Assembly: GCA_017619735.1 (NCBI GenBank)
Contig: JAFZRT010000009.1
Location: 1-43,286, forward strand
Length of the DNA stretch: 43,286 nucleotides
Direction of reading: 5' to 3'
From: Clostridia bacterium
GTDB lineage: Bacteria > Bacillota > Clostridia > Christensenellales > CAG-138
Under the pieces are notes generated by a model, which saw only the letters and a list, made by a program, of their open reading frames with translations, was not told the DNA's origin and did not search any database. The position numbers and the translations under genes are program-made. This document shows, piece after piece, positions 27,101-34,080 of the stretch (position 1 is its first letter; every line of letters starts with the position of its first letter).

Positions 27101-27484
27101 TCAATAGCTTTCTTCCGGGAACACTATCTCCATTTCACCGGAGGCAAGCTCCTCCCGGGTGATGGTCCTGTCGTCTATTCTGTAAGAGCCCTCCGCCGTA
27201 TGCAGATAAAACGAGAGCTTGTCGACGCGTACTCCTTTCATCGTGAACCTGCCTTCGGCGTCGGCGGTGAAAATGTCCGTTATATCATAATTGCTGAGGC
27301 CGGCGACCGTTATCTCGGCTCCGGCGAGGACTTTCCCGCCGTGATCGCGCGCCGTGACCGTGATATCGGTCGGCTTGGCGGCCGTATCATCGGTCGGCTT
27401 GCCCTGTTTTTTGCATCCGCAGACCGACAGCGCCAAGGCAAGCAGCAGTACCGCGATCGGTATAGTGCGAAATGATTTTTTCAT
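27101..27484 (-). CDS. Small lipoprotein with carboxypeptidase-regulatory/CnaB-like domain
   Basis: A 127-residue protein with a lipoprotein signal (SVCGCK, lipid Cys at about 24), a short Thr/Lys-rich spacer, and one beta-sandwich of about 85 residues (DITVTARDHGGKVLAGAEITV…ADAEGRFTMKGV). This is the pattern of carboxypeptidase-regulatory-like or CnaB domains, which act as structural or binding modules outside the cell. AAGGA lies 10 nt before the ATG. It follows the broken protease gene by 33 nt with no terminator between, so it may depend on that promoter. Confidence 0.7.
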   Translation of the reverse strand: MKKSFRTIPIAVLLLALALSVCGCKKQGKPTDDTAAKPTDITVTARDHGGKVLAGAEITVAGLSNYDITDIFTADAEGRFTMKGVRVDKLSFYLHTAEGSYRIDDRTITREELASGEMEIVFPEESY

Positions 27485-27517
27485 GATGACTATTCCTTGC
27501 TCCTAAATAATTAGTTT

Positions 27518-28513
27518 TTATGTCTGTCTGAAAGACTGTAAAAATCTAAAAAGACTTTTTGTTATTCTTGCCCCTCCATTACCATACAAGGTTTCGCCCG
27601 TGGTGTGTATCGCATAAACATATCCGTCAGCATTGTACACGGGTGATCCGCTCTGTCCAGCGGTTGTGTCAATTTGATAGTACACTTTTCTTGTTGTACT
27701 TCTTGATATCTGTCCACTCATCTTAAACATTTGTCGAAAGCACTCTCCGGGATATCCAGCAACAGTTACATTGTATCCAACCAGCGACCAACTCCTCCAA
27801 ATTGTTCCAAACCAACCTGTGCTATTTCCTATATCGTTCGATAATACAATTACTCCATAATCATAACCACTGTCACCATTGTTAACCCATTTTTTTGCGG
27901 AGTGAAGCTCCGTTGCATTTGAAGTTCCGTATGGGCAAAAATAGCCGTTTGCTGCTGGTCGTACGACTATTGAGGTTGCCCATCCTCCTCGGTCGCCGTT
28001 ATATATGCAGTGACCAGAGGTAACAGCTATGTTTTTCCAATACATCCATGCTGTTCCTCCGCTTGTTGTATTATTTGGCCATGTGCACGTAATATGGCAT
28101 ATAGCTCTATATGGGAAAACGGTAGTAGTATAAACCTGAATCCTGTCATCATTTCCAATAATCGATCTGGTGCTATACTCTTTGCAAGCATTATCTTCCC
28201 CGAAGTCTTATTCCAATTCTGGATCATAAGCGTCCGAAAACAGCTGTTCATGGGATGACGGCGTTGTTTCATCATCTTCCGGATCAACTTTTACCCCATT
28301 ATGATAGACGTCATAGTAGGATAATGTCCCTGTGGATAAATCTTTTTTCACAAATGCTCCGAAATCTGATCCGCCATTATCAGTATTAAATGAAAACTCT
28401 GACTCTGCTTTAATATCGAAGCTAAACCCAGCAAGTAATACAAGTACAGTAAAAAAAGCAACAATGATCTTTAGTGTGCCGTTATGACATATGAGTCGAG
28501 TATTCTCTTTCAT
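27518..28513 (-). pseudogene. V8-like (glutamyl endopeptidase) serine protease interrupted by one in-frame TAA
   Basis: Two open segments lie in the same frame, separated only by TAA at 28208-28210. The first (28208-28513, 101 codons) has AAGGAGG, a signal peptide and a propeptide-like stretch. The second resumes at once with RSIIGNDDRIQVYTTTVFPYRAI, typical of the mature V8/S1B start, and carries the catalytic triad: His in VTSGHCIYN, Asp in YDYGVIVL, Ser in AGQSGSPVY. The full length would be about 331 residues. The region is AT-rich, unlike all neighbours, which points to acquisition by transfer. Internal Met codons (e.g. at 28045) would miss the pro-region. A sequencing error, a true nonsense mutation or read-through are all possible. 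Confidence 0.85.
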
Positions 28514-28635
28514 AATTGCCTCCTTGCAAAAAAGTTCCGTGTCGGTTACTATTATTCTCAACTTTTTTGTTCCATACATTTCCATGAACTGGTGCGATTC
28601 AATATATTCCCGTCGTTTCACCTCCTTCACTTGAC

Positions 28636-28664
28636 ATTGTAATATATCATTTGGCTTCTGTCAA
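28636..28664 (-). promoter_or_regulatory. Promoter of the V8-like protease
   Basis: TTGACA (28659-28664), 17 nt and TACAAT (28636-28641) on the minus strand. It leaves an untranslated leader of about 115 nt containing an extra AAGGAGG not followed by a well-placed ATG. Confidence 0.75.
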
Positions 28665-28685
28665 CGCATATTCCGGCGGGAAAAA

Positions 28686-28714
28686 CAAAAAACGGAGGAT
28701 CGTCCTCCGTTTTC
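28686..28714 (-). terminator. Terminator after the 28726-29166 lipoprotein
   Basis: AACGGAGGA and TCCTCCGTT (28691-28699, 28703-28711) form a hairpin followed on the minus strand by a T-run. Confidence 0.85.
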
Positions 28715-28725
28715 GGATCTGTCCG

Positions 28726-29166
28726 TCATTCCTCCGGCACAACGCTCCCGTCGGCGAATACGTACACGGGATGCGACGCCTCGCCCTCGCCCTGAAGTAT
28801 CACGTAGTAGGCCTGCCGCCCCTCATAGAGCTTGTATGTCACGGACTGGATCGCCATATCTCTGTACTCCTCCAGCTTCGCGAGAGCGGCGGTGAGCTCC
28901 GGCGCGTCGTCCGGATCCACGACCGTCCCCTCCATAAAGCCGGATATCTCTCCCTCGGCCCCGGTGGAAGAGGGGCTTTGGGAAGGCGTCATGCTCTCCG
29001 TCGCATCCGCGGACGGGGACGGCATCGCGCTCTCCGCAGCCCTCGGCTGGAGCGACGGCTTCGCAGTGCCCTTGGGATCGGTCACCCTCCTGCTGCAGGC
29101 GGCGAGCGAAAACAGGGCCGCCGCGCACATCAGCACGGCCAGTATTCTTTTAATGTGATCTCGCAT
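28726..29166 (-). CDS. Small lipoprotein of unknown function
   Basis: 146 residues. A lipoprotein signal (SLAACS, lipid Cys at about 24) is followed by a Ser/Pro/Thr/Ala-rich linker (to about 70) and a compact C-terminal domain (EISGFMEGTVVD…AYYVILQGEGEASHPVYVFADG). I recognise no family. GGAGG lies 5 nt before the ATG. It could receive read-through from the ECF promoter at 29396-29426, but a terminator at about 29289-29322 stands in between. Confidence 0.6.
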   Translation of the reverse strand: MRDHIKRILAVLMCAAALFSLAACSRRVTDPKGTAKPSLQPRAAESAMPSPSADATESMTPSQSPSSTGAEGEISGFMEGTVVDPDDAPELTAALAKLEEYRDMAIQSVTYKLYEGRQAYYVILQGEGEASHPVYVFADGSVVPEE

Positions 29167-29289
29167 ATTACCTCCGATAATCGCCGCACGGCTTTTCTGC
29201 GCGGCGTTCTATAGCTGCAGTATGCGCCGCCGCGCGGGAAGTATGCGCAGGGACGCGCCTCGCTTTTTTCCTCATCTGCGCTTTTTTTC

Positions 29290-29388
29290 CAAAAGAACAA
29301 AGACCCGGCTTTTCCGGGTCTTCGTCCTTCGCAATTTTGGAGGGATCGATTGCTTGAAAAGGTCTGAAGTGGGGGGTACTTCGTTGCC
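29290..29388 (-). ncRNA. Candidate short RNA from ECF promoter, ending in a terminator
   Basis: The third ECF-type promoter (29396-29426) is followed by about 100 nt with no well-placed start codon, then a hairpin (302-308 with 314-320 in the 29 kb region, GACCCGG/CCGGGTC) and a T-rich tail on the minus strand. The segment contains a run of six Cs (GTACCCCCCAC). A GTG-initiated reading frame of 40 codons exists but has no RBS. Prediction only. Confidence 0.45.
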
Positions 29389-29395
29389 TTTCACC

Positions 29396-29426
29396 TATAT
29401 AACGCACGAGGCGTGCGCCGGGTTCC
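29396..29426 (-). promoter_or_regulatory. ECF-sigma-type promoter, copy 3
   Basis: GGAACC (29421-29426), 16 nt and CGTTATATA (29396-29404) on the minus strand, then GTGAAAGG as after copy 1. Confidence 0.68.
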
Positions 29427-29443
29427 CTGTTTTTCAAAATATA

Positions 29444-30109
29444 TTATTGATCGTGATGGATGTGCAGCTTCTTGTTGATCTTGTTGAGTCTGCCTATCAG
29501 TATGTCGCGCTTGTCCTTCTTGTCGCGGATGGTCGCTTCGAGCTTGTTCTGCCCGTTGCGCGCGTCGCGGCGGCGGGCGATGCCTATCGCGAGGACGACG
29601 AGGCCCACCACGCCCGCGGCTATTGCCCACGTCGTCATGCCGCCGGTGAAGCCCTTCTCCCTGTCGTAGAAGAAGAGCATGAGGAGCGGCGCCGCGGCGA
29701 TGAGGCCCGCGCCGACGCCGATGGAAATGCCGCTGGATTTGATCTGCGCCTTATAGACGGAGCGCTTTTCGCGCAGCTCGTCGATCTGCCTGACGACCCT
29801 GTGCAGCTCCGCCTTGAACTCCACCTTGCGGTCGAGCTCCTGCGCGATCTCCTCGGGAGTGAGCTCGGGATGCTTTTCGGCCTCCTCCGCCTTCTCCTTG
29901 GGCACGGGCGCGGTCTCCGGCGCCTCCTCCGGTTCCTTCTCCGGCGCCTTCTCCGGCGCCTTTTCATGCTCGTCGGAACGGACGAGCTCCTTGGAAAGCG
30001 CGGACGTCAGCAGCTTGGCGCCGCAGAAAATGCAGGTGCATTCCTCCGCGCCTTCTTCAAAGCCGATATCCCTACCACAGCAGGGACATTTGGCCGCATA
30101 TACGCTCAA
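29444..30109 (-). CDS. Zinc-ribbon, coiled-coil, two-TM membrane protein
   Basis: 221 residues of unknown function. An N-terminal zinc ribbon (CPCC…CIFC) is followed by a Glu/Ala/Pro-rich stretch with repeated EKAPEK units, a coiled-coil-like helix (ELDRKVEFKAELHRVVRQIDELREKRS) and two transmembrane segments (ISIGVGAGLIAAAPLLMLFF and TTWAIAAGVVGLVVLAIGIA). It ends in a basic helix. I choose the TTG at 30107-30109: AGGGGGGG lies 8 nt upstream. The ATG at 30137-30139 has no RBS and sits at the expected transcription start of the promoter at 30145-30173. The TAA stop lies inside a 19-nt AT-rich block shared with the region upstream of the lipoprotein at 1401. Confidence 0.7.
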   Translation of the reverse strand: MSVYAAKCPCCGRDIGFEEGAEECTCIFCGAKLLTSALSKELVRSDEHEKAPEKAPEKEPEEAPETAPVPKEKAEEAEKHPELTPEEIAQELDRKVEFKAELHRVVRQIDELREKRSVYKAQIKSSGISIGVGAGLIAAAPLLMLFFYDREKGFTGGMTTWAIAAGVVGLVVLAIGIARRRDARNGQNKLEATIRDKKDKRDILIGRLNKINKKLHIHHDQ

Positions 30110-30144
30110 GTCGTTATCCCCCCCCTGTTTATTCTTCATTTTTC

Positions 30145-30173
30145 ATTATATTGTATACTCCGACAAAATGCAA
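30145..30173 (-). promoter_or_regulatory. Promoter of the zinc-ribbon membrane protein
   Basis: TTGCAT (30168-30173), 17 nt and TATAAT (30145-30150) on the minus strand. It supports the downstream TTG start. Confidence 0.72.
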
Positions 30174-30180
30174 GAGGAGT

Positions 30181-32442
30181 TTACAGGCTTTTTATGACCG
30201 CCTTCTGCTCGTCGGTAAGGCGGAAGCTCTCGGCGCATTTGCGTACGGTCATCGCCTTCACCTTCGCGTCGTCCATTGCCGCTATGTACGGCAGCGCGTA
30301 TTCATAGCGCTTCGCCGCGGCCGTCGCGAAATACCACGCCTTCATCATCTTGACGTAATACTCCTCCCGATCGACGCGGGCGGCAAGCTCGAGCGCCTCC
30401 TCCTTAAAATCCTCGTCCAGGAAATGCGCCATGAGCATACCCAGCCCGAAGCGCACCGTGAACGGATGCGGCGAGGAGAGATATTCCGGTATCTTCTCCC
30501 AGAGCTCCCCGCGGTGCTTCCGGAACGCCTTGGGCTTTATCGTGTCGCACACCGCCCAGTTGTCGACGAACGGAAGGAAATCGCCGATCAAACGAATGGC
30601 CTTGCCGAAATCCTTTTCCTCATTTATGAGCATCGCGTGGAGCATGTTCTCGTCGTAGTATTTGTGCGGCAGACTTTTGAGGAAGCTTTCCGCCGCTTCC
30701 GTGTTTTTGACGCGCTTGGCCGTCGCGCGGACGTCCGGCAGGCGCACGCCGAGTATCCAGCGAGGATCTGTATTCGGCACGAGCTTGCTTTGGAATTCGG
30801 CGTATTTCGCGTCGGAGCACTCGAGCAGACGGCAGAAAAGCTCGTCCAGCCTGCCGAGCGAAGCTGTTATTTCCTCATCCGCGGGGCAGAATTCGTAATT
30901 CGGTATCTCGGCGGGAGCGATCCATTCTATCGCCGTGTGCTCCAAAAGCTTCGGCTCGCCCTCCTTTATCCGCGCGTTGAAGAGCGTGAGCCATACCGTC
31001 AGATCGGGATAGTGATGAACGAGGCTCATATATGTACTTTTGGCCTCGATCCCGACGCCCAGTTCCTCGCGGCACTCGCGAACGAGCGCCTGCTCACCGG
31101 TCTCGCCCTTTTCGACCTTGCCGCCGACGAACTCCCACAGCCCGCCGCGCGCCTTGTTCTCCGGCCTTTTGCAGATCATGAACCTGCCGTCCCGCCATAT
31201 GAGCGCCGCCGAAACGCGGGTGTAGAGCTGCTTTTTGCGCTCCGCATCCGGCACGAGCCGCCCGCCCGTCGCCCACGCGATATGGGCCGCGTTACATCCG
31301 TCGGGGATCGTCTCCTCTTCGGGGAGTTCTTCGTCTATAAAAGGCAGGAACGCCAGCGAAGCCGCGCTCGAAGTTTCGATGAATATCCCTTCCTTGTCGT
31401 ACAGCAGGTTCTGATACGGCTGCAGCAGGCTGTCCGCAACGGTCATCTCGCCGGAGACCAGCTCCCTTACCGTATCGCAAACGAGCTTCGACGCCGTGCC
31501 GACGGCAAGCCCGTCTGCCTCGGTCCTTCCGGTCAGGCCGAGCTCGGTAACGGGCGTGGGTCTGCCCGTCAAAAACGCCGCGAGCATACATGGCGCCTGG
31601 GTCGGCTCGACGAACCAGCAGTTCACGCTGTCGCCGAAAACGACCTTCGCGCCGAAGGTTATCCCTCCCGGCGCGCCGCCGACTCCGCAGGGAAGGTAAA
31701 GGTTCAGCGGATGCTTTTCATCGACCTTGACTCCCGCCTCATCGAGCTGCTTTTTGAGCCGCAGCGCCGCGACTGCATATCCCATAAAGAGCGGTACGGA
31801 GTTCTCGTCGTCCACAAAATAGCTCGTCGGGTCTTCGTTCGAGAGCTCGCGTCCCCTTGCCACGGCGGAGGAATAATCCCCGTCGTACTCGATCACGGTC
31901 ACGCCCTTTTCGCGGAGCATGTTCTTCTTCCACTCCTTCGCGTCGGAGGACATGTGCACGACCGCGCGGTAGCCGAGCGCGGCGCTCATGATGCCTATCG
32001 AAAGCCCCAGATTGCCGGTCGAGCCGACCTGCACGGTATAGCCCCTGAGCTTCGCCCGGATCTCGTCCGGGGTCATGGAGAACACCGCCTCGCCGAGGAT
32101 ATCCTCGGTGTGCTTGAGCACCTCGTAAATGCCGCCGCGCGCCTTTACGGAGCCCGCGATGGGAAGCTCGCTGTCCTGCTTCAGGAACAGACGGCCCTTT
32201 ATCCCCTCGAACTCACGCAGATCTTTGAGCTCGGCAAGCGGGGATTCGATCATGCCGCCCGCCTCCTCCGTCTCGGGAAAAAGCTTTGCGATCAGCGGCG
32301 CGAAGCGCCTGAGCCGCGCGTCCGCCTCCTCGATATCGCGAAGGGTGAACGGGAGCTTTTCAAGCGCCTCCGCTGCGGGCTTCCTGTATGGGTTCCGCCA
32401 GATCTGCGGAGTGCCCTTCCTGAGCCATTCAATGCTTTCCAT
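30181..32442 (-). CDS. Three-domain fusion: D-serine ammonia-lyase, Nudix hydrolase, AlkD-like DNA alkylation repair
   Basis: One 753-residue open frame. Residues 1-404 match D-serine dehydratase (DsdA): PLP lysine K100 in GSVKARGG, the STGNLGLSIG phosphate loop (141-150), CGVGGAPGG (252-260) and the DsdA C-terminus HIAWATGGRLVP (387-398). Residues 407-530 are a Nudix domain with a complete box (G441-x5-E447-x7-R455-E456-x2-E459-E460-x-G462), preceded by WEFVGG as in MutT-like 8-oxo-dGTP hydrolases. Residues 535-753 resemble the AlkD HEAT-repeat glycosylase family, with W629 and D633 (DNWAVCD) at the place of the catalytic Trp/Asp. No frameshift is needed. RBS GGAAAGG lies 12 nt before the ATG, with a good promoter at 32472-32500. 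DsdA removes toxic D-serine to pyruvate and ammonia; the link to nucleotide or DNA repair is unexplained. Confidence 0.88.
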   Translation of the reverse strand: MESIEWLRKGTPQIWRNPYRKPAAEALEKLPFTLRDIEEADARLRRFAPLIAKLFPETEEAGGMIESPLAELKDLREFEGIKGRLFLKQDSELPIAGSVKARGGIYEVLKHTEDILGEAVFSMTPDEIRAKLRGYTVQVGSTGNLGLSIGIMSAALGYRAVVHMSSDAKEWKKNMLREKGVTVIEYDGDYSSAVARGRELSNEDPTSYFVDDENSVPLFMGYAVAALRLKKQLDEAGVKVDEKHPLNLYLPCGVGGAPGGITFGAKVVFGDSVNCWFVEPTQAPCMLAAFLTGRPTPVTELGLTGRTEADGLAVGTASKLVCDTVRELVSGEMTVADSLLQPYQNLLYDKEGIFIETSSAASLAFLPFIDEELPEEETIPDGCNAAHIAWATGGRLVPDAERKKQLYTRVSAALIWRDGRFMICKRPENKARGGLWEFVGGKVEKGETGEQALVRECREELGVGIEAKSTYMSLVHHYPDLTVWLTLFNARIKEGEPKLLEHTAIEWIAPAEIPNYEFCPADEEITASLGRLDELFCRLLECSDAKYAEFQSKLVPNTDPRWILGVRLPDVRATAKRVKNTEAAESFLKSLPHKYYDENMLHAMLINEEKDFGKAIRLIGDFLPFVDNWAVCDTIKPKAFRKHRGELWEKIPEYLSSPHPFTVRFGLGMLMAHFLDEDFKEEALELAARVDREEYYVKMMKAWYFATAAAKRYEYALPYIAAMDDAKVKAMTVRKCAESFRLTDEQKAVIKSL

Positions 32443-32471
32443 ACCGTTTTTGCCTTTCCGTTTATGGCTAT

Positions 32472-32500
32472 ATTATATTTTATCCGTCGGCGTAAATCAA
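32472..32500 (-). promoter_or_regulatory. Promoter of the dsdA-Nudix-AlkD fusion gene
   Basis: TTGATT (32495-32500), 17 nt and TATAAT (32472-32477) on the minus strand, divergent from the next promoter. Confidence 0.8.
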
Positions 32501-32504
32501 GGGG

Positions 32505-32533
32505 ATGACAGCGCCGCGCGGATGGGGTATAAT
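32505..32533 (+). promoter_or_regulatory. Promoter of the divergent unknown gene
   Basis: ATGACA (32505-32510), 17 nt and TATAAT (32528-32533). Only 4 nt separate its -35 from that of the fusion gene, so the two promoters may compete or share a regulator. Confidence 0.75.
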
Positions 32534-32557
32534 CGACCCGTCGGGAGGTGCGCCGCT

Positions 32558-33067
32558 TTGGACGAGATCATAGCTTTTATTGCAGATTATCTGGAAAAAT
32601 ACCCGCTCTCCGAGCCGCGGGATATCGTAAAGCTCCTATATCAGCGGGAGTTCGGCCCCGCTCACGCGGTCGCCGATCCGGAAGCCGCCGTCGAGTTCGT
32701 TCGCAGGGAGTACGCCTCCGTTCGTCAGGAGGAGGGCCCGCTGTCGGAAAGCATCGGCGGAGGTTTCGCCCGGCTCGATCTTAAAACGCTCGATCACAAC
32801 GGAGTAACGCCGGAACAGGCCGCCGAGGCGTTCATCAACAGCGCCGCGCCCGCGGGCGATAAGGCGGCGTTTGCCGAAATGCTCCGCGCGCTCGCCTCCG
32901 ATCCGCGCATGGAGGGCATGCTTCCCGGGTCAGGGGACTTCATCGCTGCATACACCGAGCTCGGCTGTCCCGCTCTGCACCACAGCGAGACCTACCGCAC
33001 GGCCTACTCCCCCGCCTATCGCGTGGTAAGGGCGGAGCTTCTGACCGCGCTCACGAACGGGAAATAA
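32558..33067 (+). CDS. Conserved-looking hypothetical protein
   Basis: 169 residues from a TTG at 32558, chosen because GGGAGGT lies 8 nt upstream and the -10 box is at 32528-32533; no ATG follows in a sensible place. The protein is soluble and helical with motifs such as DIVKLLYQREFGPAHAV, GGGFARLDL and HHSETYRTAYSPAYRVV; the His pair and Tyr cluster near the C-terminus look conserved. I do not recognise a family. It is divergent from the DsdA-Nudix-AlkD fusion and followed by the tRNA cluster. No export signal or membrane segment. Confidence 0.7.
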   Translation: MDEIIAFIADYLEKYPLSEPRDIVKLLYQREFGPAHAVADPEAAVEFVRREYASVRQEEGPLSESIGGGFARLDLKTLDHNGVTPEQAAEAFINSAAPAGDKAAFAEMLRALASDPRMEGMLPGSGDFIAAYTELGCPALHHSETYRTAYSPAYRVVRAELLTALTNGK

Positions 33068-33093
33068 TATAATCTTGTTTTTTATAAAAGCAG

Positions 33094-33122
33094 TTGACAA
33101 GGCAAATGAATAATGATAAAAT
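33094..33122 (+). promoter_or_regulatory. Promoter of the tRNA cluster
   Basis: TTGACA (33094-33099), 17 nt and TAAAAT (33117-33122), 29 nt before tRNA-Arg. Confidence 0.85.
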
Positions 33123-33151
33123 TGTCTACCGTCGGCAGGGTTGGACGGCGT

Positions 33152-33228
33152 GCGCCTGTAGCTCAGGTGGATAGAGCAACGGTCTTCTAAACCGTGGGCC
33201 CGGGGTTCGAGTCCCTGCAGGCGCGCCA
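33152..33228 (+). tRNA. tRNA-Arg(TCT)
   Basis: Acceptor GCGCCTG/CAGGCGC, discriminator G, encoded CCA. Anticodon stem ACGGT/ACCGT with loop CTTCTAA, anticodon TCT. Confidence 0.97.
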
Positions 33229-33259
33229 TTTTTTCAGCGGTCGTCTGCGGCAGCCTAAT

Positions 33260-33337
33260 GGTGGGTGTAGTTCAGTTGGCTAGAATGCCAGATTGTGGCT
33301 CTGGAGGTCGTGGGTTCGAGCCCCACCACTCACCCCA
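33260..33337 (+). tRNA. tRNA-His(GTG)
   Basis: Anticodon stem CCAGA/TCTGG, loop TTGTGGC, anticodon GTG. The extra 5' G (33260) opposite C73 is the His identity element. CCA is encoded. Confidence 0.97.
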
Positions 33338-33400
33338 TTATCTGATAGAGCTTTTGCAGCAGCAAGAGCTTTATTTTTGAAGCGGATGCGGCGATCCCGT

Positions 33401-33475
33401 TGGGGTGTCGCCAAGCGGTCAAGGCATGGGACTTTGACTCCCACATCGTAGGTTCAAATCCTGCCACCCCAGCCA
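33401..33475 (+). tRNA. tRNA-Gln(TTG)
   Basis: Acceptor TGGGGTG/CACCCCA, discriminator G, CCA encoded. Anticodon loop CTTTGAC, anticodon TTG. Confidence 0.97.
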
Positions 33476-33479
33476 AATC

Positions 33480-33555
33480 GACCCGTTAGCTCAGTCGGTA
33501 GAGCACTTGACTTTTAATCAAGGTGTCCGGGGTTCGAATCCCCGACGGGTCACCA
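33480..33555 (+). tRNA. tRNA-Lys(TTT)
   Basis: Acceptor GACCCGT/ACGGGTC, discriminator A, CCA encoded. Anticodon stem CTTGA/TCAAG, anticodon TTT. It complements the CTT isoacceptor at 16165-16240. Confidence 0.97.
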
Positions 33556-33566
33556 TGTTTCTTCGT

Positions 33567-33652
33567 GCGGGCGTGGCGGAATTGGCAGACGCGTTGGATT
33601 TAGGTTCCAATGCCCATTGGGTGTGTGAGTTCGAGTCTCTTCGCCCGCACCA
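33567..33652 (+). tRNA. tRNA-Leu(TAG)
   Basis: Class II tRNA of 86 nt with a long variable arm. Acceptor GCGGGCG/CGCCCGC, anticodon loop TTTAGGT (anticodon TAG), CCA encoded. Confidence 0.96.
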
Positions 33653-33659
33653 CCTCGTT

Positions 33660-33825
33660 TGAAAAGCCAATGGCTTTTCAAACTACAGGAGTTTCCCTTT
33701 GCGGCAGACACCGCCGCAATTTTCCTCCGGAAAACCGGAAAACTCCCATTGCGCACCTTTGCTCGTCTGAAAAGCCAATGGCTTTTCAAACTAACGGAGT
33801 TTCCCTTTGCGGCAGGTATCGCCGC
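33660..33825 (+). repeat. Two 58-bp direct repeats with internal hairpins between tRNA-Leu and tRNA-Gly
   Basis: Copy 1 (33660-33717) and copy 2 (33768-33825) are the same length, start 108 bp apart and differ at about five positions. Each begins with the palindrome TGAAAAGCC-AAT-GGCTTTTCA and ends in GCCGC. The stem of copy 1 starts 8 nt after tRNA-Leu. No coding sense. Confidence 0.85.
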
Positions 33826-33838
33826 GCCAATCGAATAT

Positions 33839-33912
33839 GCGGGTATAGTGTAATGGTAACACATTAGCCTTCCAAGCTGAGATAGAGGGTTCGAGTCCCT
33901 TTACCCGCTCCA
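33839..33912 (+). tRNA. tRNA-Gly(TCC)
   Basis: Acceptor GCGGGTA/TACCCGC, discriminator T, CCA encoded. Anticodon stem TTAGC/GCTGA, loop CTTCCAA, anticodon TCC. Confidence 0.96.
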
Positions 33913-33971
33913 ATACTAAAGGCACCCATTTGGGTGCCTTTAGTATTGGGCGGTTTACTCAAGGGACTCGA
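33890..33971. repeat. Long imperfect palindrome incorporating the tRNA-Gly 3' end
   Basis: A perfect 16-bp stem (33912-33927 with 33932-33947) starts at the last A of tRNA-Gly. Outside it, the left arm is the tRNA T arm and acceptor (TTCGAGTCCC…), and the right arm read in reverse gives a similar TTCGAGTCCC. It may also act as the cluster terminator. Confidence 0.75.
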
Positions 33972-34080
33972 AGGGCGCAGCGAAAGGGCAACGGTGTTGC
34001 GCTTTCGCCGCCCCGGGTTTTTGTCACAGGCCGAAGCTGCGCCTGCGCGGAGCGCAAGCAGCGAGAGCCGATGTGCAAAA

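Noticed and set aside
27985..28012. A plus-strand ECF-type promoter at CGTTATATA near 27996
   Set aside because: No GGAACC lies 16 nt upstream, and the site is inside the protease gene on the other strand.
28208..28210. Programmed recoding of the TAA in the protease gene
   Set aside because: No SECIS, slippery site or read-through context was recognised, and other genes here use TAA as a normal stop; a nonsense mutation or sequence error is simpler.
29168..29437. An 89-codon minus-strand open frame across the candidate small RNA
   Set aside because: It runs through the ECF promoter and the terminator hairpin and has no RBS or domain.
30151..32508. A 785-codon open frame opposite the dsdA-Nudix-AlkD fusion
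   Set aside because: No recognisable domain or RBS; the minus strand carries three complete active sites.
33550..33864. A 104-codon minus-strand open frame across tRNA-Leu and tRNA-Gly
   Set aside because: It is the reverse of tRNA genes and the 58-bp repeats.
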